Assembly (NCBI GenBank): GCA_002104905.1
Contig: MCFE01000343.1
Location: 26,818 to 90,817, forward strand
Length of the DNA stretch: 64,000 nucleotides
Direction of reading: 5' to 3'
DNA from: Basidiobolus meristosporus CBS 931.73
Lineage: Eukaryota; Basidiobolomycota; Basidiobolomycetes; Basidiobolales; Basidiobolaceae
Position numbers and translations under genes: made by a program. The notes under the pieces were generated by a model. The model searched no databases and was not told where the DNA came from. It worked only from the letters and a program-made list of their open reading frames with translations. Below, piece by piece: positions 46,481 through 57,600 of this stretch (its first letter is position 1; each line of letters opens with the position of its first letter).

Positions 46481-48440
46481 CACCAGAAGACTCCTCAGAA
46501 GTATGAGGAGAGTAACTTAATATGTCATACCCACTCTGCTCAGTTTATACTAAGAGAATAGTGAAGTCAGTTATCATTAAAAACTGTTAAGTGACTAGCT
46601 AAATGCCACAGAAATTGCACTTGTACTAGATCCTCTAGATAATATATGTGTGGCAAAATAATCCCCCTATTCTTTGATGTATTTGTTGAAATAATGGACT
46701 ATTTGGTATCATTCAGCAGCTCAAAATTTACTTAGCAATTCTGGACTAGTCTTGGACACTGAGGGACTAATTTACAGCCCTAACTTTGCCACTTTCTTCA
46801 GATCTATGATCTTATGGTTATTCCCCTATGGTCAGAATCAAATTAGCACTATTACCAAACATTATGTACCTACCCTGAAATTGTTGCAGAATGCTCCTGA
46901 ATATTGAGAAGCCCTCCTTACTTAGTGTTACAGCTGTATTGCTTCTACAAAGGTATAAATACCAAGCTTCTTTATGAAGAAACAACAGTTCAACTATTAT
47001 CACTATTTCTTGATAAGTTCCTTATATCCAAATCACTTCTTAAATCACAACAGTTCTTTCTGTGCTGGCATTGTGCTTTATGGGTGAGATGCTGGTTACA
47101 GTACTAACTTGGTCTTTTTTTTCTTTTTTATCCTGTGACATCAGAGCAATTGTGCCCAAAAGGGGAAATTGAACCTAGATCAGCATTATAGCTCAAATAT
47201 ATCTTTTTTCATCTGGATATCCTGCAGATTTTAGACAGTCTCATATATGAGTTGTTGACCCTATGACAATTCAAGATATTATGATTTAAAGCTATAATAA
47301 ATAACACATATAAATTGGAACAACCCCCTACCAAAACATAGGTCACACTACATACTATTTGCATTCACGCACTTCTATATGTTGTAAAAATTTGTAATTC
47401 CACCTAAATATTCACCTAACTTTGTCTCTTAGATCAGTACACTCAAATCCTACAGAATACTGACCAAAATCCTTGTTGTGATTTACTTAAAATATTTTCA
47501 CCAAAATACCAGGTACCCAGAACATGGAAATTCTCAAAGTTGTCCAAACAGCCCCAAACTTTGCACAAATGTTCTTGGGACCTGCATTAACGTATTCTAC
47601 ATGTTTGTAATACCAAGACCAGGTAAAAGTACAAATACTACTTTTACATTCAATAAATCATTAAGTGAAAACCACATAATTTACTTGTCCTCCCAATCAC
47701 TTCCAATATCTCCAAAACTCTTACAACACTATATAATATGCCATCATAGACAATCACAATATCCACACATCACTAGCCAAGTACTGTAAGAAGCACAAGC
47801 CTAAGTCTAGTAGCTTGGCAGCTTTCTTTGGTCCACAGTCCAGTAAACAGCACTAGTACTGGAACAAGCAATACAGAAGGCATACCTAGATTCCTATGAA
47901 AGATATTTTGACATTTTGAGTGGATTAGGTCTAGATCACTCCGCAAAGACCCTACAATGGAACCATATGAATCCTGTTAACATGGAGTTCAGCAGACTTC
48001 TCACATAGCCTTGACAGCCCTATATTAGTGGTAAATGTCAAATACCCTCAGCAAATCTTAACAGCTTCTCAAAGTTATCTGTAATGTTTGCAATGGCTGC
48101 ACAATGACCTTATCACAGAATCCATTTGCTTTCAGCCACTTAGGCCATTGGAATTTCCACTTCTGATAGAAAACTTAATGGTGTCTTCATGGTTTCTCAA
48201 TGGTCCCATTATGGACCTATCACAAACGCTTGATATCTTTCAGTGGTCTGTACTGTTACAATTCTCAATTCTGGTGAAAAACTTAATTTACACTGATAGT
48301 TCTTTGATGGCCTTATTACAACCATGTTTCAGTCATATTGCATTACTAGCTGGTTACTTGACAGTCTCTTTACACTGACAACCTAATTAAATGACTCAAA
48401 TTCTTTGCCTCCGTAATCTCCCTTCATTGTACCAGTGTGA
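46480..48440. other. AT-rich stretch without recognised features
   Basis: About 2 kb between the transposon relic and the island copy. It includes short frames (47,478-47,789 and 48,088-48,378, both plus) without recognisable motifs, and a T-rich run near 47,115-47,130. It has no satellite units, LTRs or RNA genes that I can support. Confidence 0.6.
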
Positions 48441-49066
48441 TATAGCCAAGAGAAACGTTAATAAAAGCTCCTGAATGGTCTTGCCAAATCAAAGGAGCAA
48501 TCAAGTGCAGAATCCTAGAGTTGTCAGGAAGAGGTGTATATACTTGAAAAAGAGTTCTGGTCCAGTATTTGTCTGGCTATAGCTTGGTTTGGCTATAAAA
48601 ACAACAGAGTTGACTTGCTTTGCTGGATAGGCTTGATGTTCCTAGGAGTGCTAGATTTAAAAGGCTTGGGTAGAAACTAGAATGGAACTGTTGGACTCTG
48701 AGTTATGTTGAGATACACATTAAACCAAAAGGTTTGGTAGACTTTATTTACACTTTTCTGACCACGGTGAATCAGTAAGCCCCAAGAAAGTGGATTGCTA
48801 ATTGATATCTACCAAGGAGTTGATTGGTACATAAGATAAATTAAAATCACATCATCAATTGGCTGATTGCTTGGCAAGTGGTAATTCATTGGGTACATAT
48901 CAGATGACTAATCTCCTGAGAAGGCTAGGCATATCAGTTGACAAGGTGCTAATCAAATGAAAGTAGATCAGGTGTGACAGCTAAAAATAGACTCAGAGAT
49001 GGGAGAATTAAATCATAACTAAAATTAGTTATTTGTGGGCTAGGGAATATCAGTTGGGGTACTTAG
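48440..49066 (+). repeat. Diverged direct copy of the island's 3' part
   Basis: Aligns in the same orientation with about 7,315-7,960. Shared words include GTTGTCAGGAAG / AGTGTCAGGAAG, a GGCTATAAAAACAA / AGCTATAAAGACAA segment, GACTTTATTTACACTTTTCTGACC and ATCAGTTGGGGTACTT. I estimate roughly a quarter of positions differ. The copy ends at the exact base where the right inverted-repeat arm begins. It is therefore an older duplication than the arms, which are nearly identical. Confidence 0.8.
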
Positions 49067-52044
49067 GCCCAATTTACTAAGTGTTGATATCCAGGACCTG
49101 TGTGTAGTGATGCATGCTGAGGCCCAGGACCTGGGTCCATCGGTTGAAAGTTGACATGTAGAACCTGGGTCCAGATGCCAAAAGTTGAAACTTTAGATAT
49201 TACTCAATGAAATGAGAGTAGGCATCCAGGACCTTGGTCCAGATGGTGAAGGCAAAATCTACAATCTGGCTCAAAGGGCTGACTGTTGAGATGCAGGACT
49301 TGGACTCAAGACACCAAGAATTGGTATGTTGGATATTGCGCACTTGAATGAGATCTGATATACAAGACCTGGTCAAGCTACTGCAAGCTAAGATTCAAGA
49401 CCTGGGCTCTAGTTGATGAAAGGTGAGATATTGGACCTGAATCCAGTTGACAAAAGTTGAAACTTTGAATATTGCTAATTGAAATGCTGCTGTGAAGTGA
49501 AACCTTGATATTGCTCCATCAAACAAGGATATATATATAGAACCAGGGTCAAGGTGCTGAGAGTTGGTATTTAGCAACTGGTTACAGGTGATGATAGCTA
49601 AGATTGGAATCTAGGTCCAGGTGATGAAACAGAAGATGTAGGACCTGGTTCAAGGTGCCAAACATTATAATATTAGATTATGGTCAATTTAATCAGACAT
49701 GATACCCAGGACCAGGGCATGACAATATATGCTAAGACCTAATACCTGGGTCCATATGGTGAAAGTACAAGTCAAAGAACTGCATAATGGTGCTCAAAGT
49801 TGTAATTTTGGATACTCCGCAAGGAATTGGGAGGTGTCATTAGGACCTTGGTCCAGGTGATGAGAGCATTGATATAGGACCTGGGTCCAGGTGCTGATGG
49901 CAGAAATCCGGAAGGTGGGCTAATGTGATGAAAGATGAGATGTGGGTTATTGCTTGGTTTGATGCATAGGACCTGACCATGGTAATGCATTCTACAGTAC
50001 AGGACCTGGGTACAGGAGATGAATGGTGTGATCTAGGATCTGGATCCAGGTGCTAAAGCTGAAACTTCTGATATTATCCAATAAAATGAGTGTTATCATT
50101 TAGGACCTGAGTCAAGGTGCTGAGAGTTGATATATAGGTCCTGGGGTCAGGAGATTAGTGCAAAGATCTAGAGCTTGGGTCTAGGTGCAGTTGAGATGTA
50201 GGATCTGTGCTCTAGGAACTGAAAGTTGTAGTGCTGACTATTACTCAATTTAAGGAGAGTCAATATTCACAACCTGGGTAAAATAATATAAACTATGATG
50301 TAGATTCTGAAACTAGAAGATGTAAGCTGTGATCCAATATCTTGGTCAAGGTGCTAAAAGTTGTAATCTTGTGTACTGCTACACCAATTGATAGTTGACA
50401 GTGAAGTCCTGGGCATGGTAATTCAAGACAAGATTAACCTTGCTACAGGGAGTATATTTTAAGGTCTACAACCTTTATTAAGATGCTGTAAGTTTCAATC
50501 TTGGTTGTTGCTCAAGGTAGCAAAAATAAAAGTCCAATACCTAGGCAATTTGATCTAGCTTGAGATATAAGTCCTTGCTTAATGCGCTTAATGCTGAAAT
50601 ATTATATATTTCTTAATATCTAGAGATCAGAGAACCCAGTCCCAAGCAAGGTAATATAATGACCTGAGTCTAGGTGCTGAAAATTGTAGTGTTAGATAAT
50701 ATTCAATTCAAAGAGAGTTTATATCTAGAACTTTGGTACAACAATTTAAGTGAGGATCTAGAACCCACCTCCAGGTGTAGATGGCTGTAATCTTTGATTT
50801 TGTTAAAAATAATCACAGTTGACATCTATGGCCTAGGTCTTGGTGATTTAGGTGGTGATCTAAGACCTAGGTCAAGGTACTGAAATTTGATATCCAGGTC
50901 CTAGGAGCAGGTAAAGAGAGCTACAATCTGGAACCAGTACCCCAATGATAAAAGTCAAGATGCTGAACCTAGCCCAAGATGTTGAAAGTTGTAAACTTGG
51001 ATATTACTCAATGTTTTGAGAGTTGGTATTGTGGACATGGATAGAGATGCTGAGAGTAGATATCTTGGATATTGGTATAGGTGAGGATAACAAAGATCTA
51101 AGATATGGGTCCAGCCAATGAATGCTGAGATGTAGGACCTGGGCTCAAGGTGTTTAAAGTTGTGATTATAGGTATGTAATATAAATAGAAGTCCAGGACC
51201 TGAACAAAGTGTCAAATGCTAAGACCTGGGAATTGGATTCAGACGCTAAAAGTGATATTCTTGATTATTCCTCAATTTTATTGGAACTAATATCCACAAC
51301 CTAGACAAAGTATTGTAAGCTCAAACTCTGGGCCTTGATCTGGTGGATGGAAGTTGAGCTGTAAGGCCTTATTCAAAGTGCTGAAAGTTGTATTATTGAA
51401 TATTGCATAATTTGACTCAAGTTGATTGCCAGAGGTATGGTCCAGGTGATAACTATTGAGATACAAGACCTGAACTGAAGGTGCTCAAAGTTGTTGTGTT
51501 TGATAGAGCTAAATTTGAAGAGAGATGATACCCAAGACCTGGGTATGGAGATGTAAATTGGGTTCCAGGATTTGGGGCCATGTGCTGGTTGTTGTAATCC
51601 TGTATATTACTCAATGTAATGAGAGATCTTATTCAGAACCTGTGAACAGACAATTTAGGATGAGATCCAGGACCTTGGTGCAAGAGTTGAAAGTTAAAGT
51701 CCCAAACCTCAGTCCAGGTGATTCAAGTTGTAACCTAGGACTTGAGTACAAGTGATAATAGCTGCATACCTGAGCCCATGCCCAGATGATGAAGGCTGAG
51801 AATTATGACCTTACTGAATGTGCAAAAAGTAGTAATATTAGACATTGCTCCATATCATAAGAGCTGATATACAGGACATGGAACCAGGTAGCATCAGTTG
51901 GAATGTAACATTAAGGTAAAGGTGCTGAAAGTTAGAATCTTTGAAAATGCCCACAGTCATATGAGCTAATATCCACAGCCTAAGTGTAGGTGATTTAGGT
52001 ATTGATCTTGGGCCTTGGTGTTGTGCATCAACATTCAAACCATA
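49067..52044 (-). repeat. Degenerate 34-bp minisatellite in right arm
   Basis: Mirror of 7,981-10,954: minus-orientation units with AGGACCTGGG and TGCTGAAAGTTG words at irregular multiples of about 34 bp. No gene is supported. Confidence 0.88.
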
Positions 52045-54690
52045 GTTAAGTTTGCTAATTCAGGAAATCAAGTGCCCTAACTGATTTGTCCTAACCCAAA
52101 AATAACCAATGTCACCCGGTTTTACTTTTATCCCATCTAAGAATCAGTTTTTAGCTATTGCACCTAACCTATTTTTGTTTGATTATCACATCATCAATTG
52201 ATCTGCCAAGCCTACCCAGGTGAATACTCATATAAGACTTATCCAATACCTTGTCACTTGCCTAGACACCATCTGATGGATAATGCATTTTTAACTTATC
52301 TTATCTACCATTCAGCACCTAAAAAATTTCCATTAGAAATCCAGCATATTGGTGCTTACTAATTCACATTGATCAGAAAAGTATAAATAAAACTTGAATA
52401 ACCTTCAGGCATAGTGTATTTCCCAGAAAAATGAGGATTGTTACTCAATAACATTGAGAGTTCAACAATTCCTTTCTAGCTTCTTTGCAAGCCTAGTACA
52501 TCTACCACTCTAAGAGCACCAAGCCTAGGCTGCATAGCAAATCTACTGCATTGTCTTTATAGCTAAGCCAGCAATATTTAATACAAGTATTTGACCAGAA
52601 CCTTACTTTCACTACTTTAGCCACTTCCTGACACTTCTAGAATAAATTCTTACTTGTCTCTATGATCTAGTAAAACCATTGAAAAGTTTTTATCACATTT
52701 CTCTCTTGCATATAACACTTGGTCAGGTGCAGAATGTAGAAATCTTGGACATTACTTAATAGACTTATTCTGTTGGATAGTGCCACATTGAGCCACAAGT
52801 GCCAAATAATGCCATAGTGCGCCAGGGAGGCCTAGGGCAAATGTTCAACAACTTTCTTTAGGACCTTTGTAATATATCACAATACAGGATGAATTCACAT
52901 GTTATGGTTATCCAATTTTTCTGTTAACCTTGACCAGCAGATGAAAAACTAGAATTGGGACTTTGCAAGCAAGTAAGAGTGATACCAGAATACATGTAAT
53001 GGTTGCCTATTAACCTGGAAATTAACATACAATAGAGTATAAGAACAAGCATTTTAGGCAATGGCATCAAATCTGTGCTCATGATCAGAGTCTACAAATA
53101 GCAAGTAAATTCAGAACTGGTGTCAGAAGTAATCAAACATCAAGCTCATGACAATAACTACTGATTTAAGTACAGATGAAGCAACTTTCAAAGGTAGTTA
53201 AATGCCACATTGGGATCTATAGCTAAGATCATTGGATTCTAGATTCAGGTCCTAGGCCAGGTTAATACAGAGATCTTAGACACCTGTTTGGTTTGCTACA
53301 TATAAGCCATACCTCTCAATACTATTGTGAACTTCCAGCATTTCCACATGCTATTGGTTCACTCTCATCTGATGAGTGTATCAGAACAGCTATTATTGTA
53401 ATTTCAAGTGACTGGCATTACTTTGGCATATTTACTTAACAAATAAACACATCAGATTGTCCAGTCTAGATGTCAGTAGCAGGCATCTATGACACAAAAA
53501 AACTCTTCATATTGCTAGTTGCACTGCATTAAACAATTGTACACTTTTGATTTTGTGGAACTTGCTACATAGATATCATCAATACTCTCAATATTGAAAC
53601 ACTGGATTGTTTTGTGTCATTCAAAAGTTTAATTTTTATAGCAGTTTTACACAGGATTGGTGTATGTAGGGCCTACATTTGGTTTACTTTGCCCCTTTCC
53701 ATCATTTAGGATCATATGATTATTTCTGTTGTAGAAATCAAGTGTGCGCTTTAAAATCACTAGCATAAAAATTCCACTATACACTCTTGAATAAATGGTG
53801 GGGCACTTGGCATAGTTTTACGCTATATTTCTTCTGCAGAGGTGCGTATACTTGGCTGCCATTCTTATGAGCAATAACTTGATCTATATTCACTTTTGCT
53901 TGTGCATTCTTGCATATCCAGATACCTCTTTGACTTCCATGGCAAATGTAGGAAGTTTTTTGCAAGCCAGGATGGATTAGGTATGAATCTTTCTTCAGGA
54001 TGGTGAACACATCTTTGGGTGGCTAACCAATTGTTGAAGCATCTTTCCAATTCATTATGAGCATCTAATGAGGATAATATGTGCAACATAAATGACATAC
54101 ATATCTATGTGTAAACCTGCTCTCTCTTTGGTTGCTATGATTCCTCCTGAATTTTTAACTAATTGTCTTGTACACTTACAATATCAAAAATCCATATAAA
54201 CACTCATTGTGGCAGTAATAGTATTTAGACCATTTAAGCACAATAATTTGCTTTCATCTGAAACTAACCATATTTCTGAGTGTTTTCATGAGTCACATGG
54301 ACTAAAGCCAAAACTTAAACAGCTAGTGATAGAGTGTTGGTGGATCAAAGTTTGCATTTGAGGCAATTTCCAATGATAAAACCTATCTGGTCCATATTGA
54401 TTTATTATATATCAGCTTACTTAGTAAAAGCAAATTCAGGCCCTATTCAACAGACTTGCTACTTGGAGTAACTAACAGCACTTGGTCAGTCTTGTAAAAA
54501 TTGTAGCTCCTTTTGGTACAGTCTACCACTTATTTTATCAAATTAGATCTAGCATTAGTCAAGATATTTAGCAATAAATATTAACCTAACAATATATCAG
54601 TATTATCTGTCAGATCAGTATCATGTCTTACCAGAAGAAACCGCAATTCCTTTACATCATCTAATCAAAATACTATATCTCAACTGATGT
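52045..54690. other. Non-satellite island in right arm
   Basis: Mirror of 5,346-7,980. It differs from the left copy mainly by single-base indels, usually longer by one here, for example T5 vs T4 next to CTGGGAAATAC and CCCC vs CCC near 53,803. The mirrored open frame is broken after about 53,777. No recognised gene. Confidence 0.8.
52762..52836 (+). mobile_element. Solitary foldback-family arm (mirror copy)
   Basis: Reverse complement of 7,189-7,263: starts GACTTATTCTGTTGGATAG and runs through GTGCCACATTGAGCCACAAG to GCCAGGGAGGCC. It was duplicated together with the inverted-repeat arm, so it is not an independent insertion. Confidence 0.6.
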
Positions 54691-57600
54691 CACTTTGACA
54701 TTGGTCATGATATTCAGCTTTTGTCACCTTAAACCAAGACCCGGATGTTTGCTATTTTAATCCTTACCCAGGTCCTAGATATGTGCTTTAATAACCTTAA
54801 CCAAGGTCCTAGTACCGCCTATTATTGTCTTGACATAGGTATTGAATCTTGACAATCACTTTACTTTATCCTTTTGTTCAATATTCTGTACCTTCAACCA
54901 AATTGTTGAACTCAACTTTTATCACATGACCCAGGTCCTAGATCTCATTTTCCATCACCTTAGCCCAGCTCCTAGATCTCAACTTCCATCACCTTGGCCC
55001 AGGTCCTCAATCTCAACTTTCATCACCATGACCCGGGTCCTAGATCTCAACTTTCATCACCTTGGCCCAGGACCTAAACTTCAACATTCATCACCTTGGC
55101 CCAGGTCCTAGATCTCAACATTCATCACCATGACCCAGGTCCTAGATCTCATTTTCCATCACCTTAGCCCAGGTCCTAGATCTCAACTTCCATCACCTTG
55201 GCCCAGGTCCTCAATATCAACTTTCATCACCATGACCCGGGTCCTAGAACTTGACTTCCATCACCTTAGCCCAGGACCTAAAATTCAACATTCATCACCT
55301 TAGCCCAGGTCCTAGATCACAACTTTCATCACCTGGTCCCAGGCCCTAGATCTCATTTTCCATCACCTTAGCCCAGGTCCTCAATCTCAACTTTCATCAC
55401 CTTAGCCTGGGTCCTAGATCTCAACTTCCATCACCTTGGCCAAGGTCCTGGATCTCAACATTCATCACCTTAACCCAGGTCCTAGATATCAACATTCATC
55501 ACCATGACCCAGGTCCTAGATCTCATTTTCCATGACCTTAGCCCAGGTCCTAGATCTCAACTTCCATCACCTTGGCCCAGGTCCTCAATCTCAACTTTCA
55601 TCACCATGACCCGGGTCCTAGATCTCAACTTTCATCACCTTGGCCCAGGACCTAAACTTCAACATTCATCACCTTGGCCCAGGTCCTAGATCTCATTTTC
55701 CATCACCTTAGCCAAGGTCCTAGATCTCAACTTCCATCTCCTTGGCCCAGGTCCTCAATATCAACTTTCATCACCATGACCCAGGTCCTAGATCTTGACT
55801 TCCATTACCTTAGCCCAGGACCTAAAATTCAACATTCATCACCTTAGCCCAGGTCCTAGATCACAACTTTCATCACCTGGGCCCAGGTCCTAGATCTCAT
55901 TTTCCATCACCTTAGTCCAGGTCCTAAATCTCAACTTTGATCACCTTGACCCAGGTCCTAGATCTCAACATTTATCACCATGACCTGGGTCCTGGATCTC
56001 AACTTTTATAACCTTGACCCAGGTCCTGGATCTCAACTTTCATCACCTTGGCCCAGGTCCTAGATCTCAACTTCTGTCACCTTGGCCAAGGTCCTGGATC
56101 TCAACGTTCATCACCTTAGCCCAGGTCCTAGATCTCAACATTCATCACCTTGGCCCAGGTCCTAGATCTCATTTTCCATCACCTTAGCCCAGGTTCTCAA
56201 TCTAAACTTTCATCACCTTAGCACAGGACCTAAACTTCAACATTCATCACCTTGGCCCAGGTCCTGGATCTCAACATTCATCACCATGACCCAGGTCCTA
56301 GATCTCACTTTCCATGACCTTAGCCCAGGTCCTAGATCTCAACTTCTATCACCTTGGCCCAGGTCCTCAATCTCAACTTTCATCACCATGACCCAGGTCC
56401 TAGATCTCAACTTTCATCACCTTGGCCCAGGTCCTGGATCTCATTTTCCATCACCTTAGCCCAGGTTGTAGATCTGACCCAGGTCCTAGATCCCTTTACC
56501 ATCACCTTAGCCCAGGTTGCAGATCTCAACTTCTATCACCTTGGCCCAGGTCCTCAGCCTCAACTTTCATCACCATGACTCAGGTCCTAGATCTCAACTT
56601 TCATCACCATGACCCAGGTCCTAGATCTCAACTTTCATCACCTTGGCCCAAGTCCTAGATCTCATTTTCCATCACCTTAGCCCAGGTCCTCAATCTCAGC
56701 TTTCATCACCTTGGCCCAGGTCCTAGATCTCAATTTTCATCACCTTGGCCCAGGTCCTAGATCTCATTTTCCATCAAGTTAGCCAGGTCCTAGATCTCAA
56801 TTTTCATCACTCTTACCCAGGTTATAGATCTCAACCTTCATCACTATTATCCAGGTCCTAGATCTCAATTTCCAACTTTCATCACCTTGATCCAGTTCCT
56901 GGATCTCATTTTCCATCACCGTAGCCCAGGTCCTCAATCTCAACTTTCATCACCTTGGCCCAGGTTATAGATCTCAACTTTCATCACCATGACCCAGGTC
57001 CTAGATCTCAACTTTCATCATCTTAACCCAGGTCCTAGATCTGAACTATCATCACTATTACCCATGTCCTAGATCTCAGCTTTTATCATCTTAGCTCAGG
57101 TCCTAGATCTCATTTTCCATCATGTTAGCCAGGTCCTAAACTTCAACAGTCATCACCTTAGCTCAGGTCCTAGATCTCTACTTTCATCACCTTAGTCCAG
57201 GTCCTAGATCTCAACTTCCATCACCTTGGCCCAGGTCCTCAATCTCAACTTTCATCACCATGACCCGGGTCCTAGATCTCAACTTTAATCACCTTGGCCC
57301 AGGACCTAAACTTCAACATTCATCACCTTGGTCCAGATCCTAGATCTCAACATTCATCACCATGACCCAGGTCCTAGATCTCATTTTCCATCACCTTAGC
57401 CAAGGTCCTAGATCTCAACTTCCATCACCTTGGCCCAGGTCCTCAATATCAACTTTCATCACAATGACCCGGGTCCTAGAACTTGACTTCCATCACCTTA
57501 GCCCAGGACCTAAAATTCAACATTCATCACCTTAGCCCAGGTCCTAGATCACAACTTTCATCACCTGGGCCCAGGTCCTAGATCTCATTTTCCATCACCT

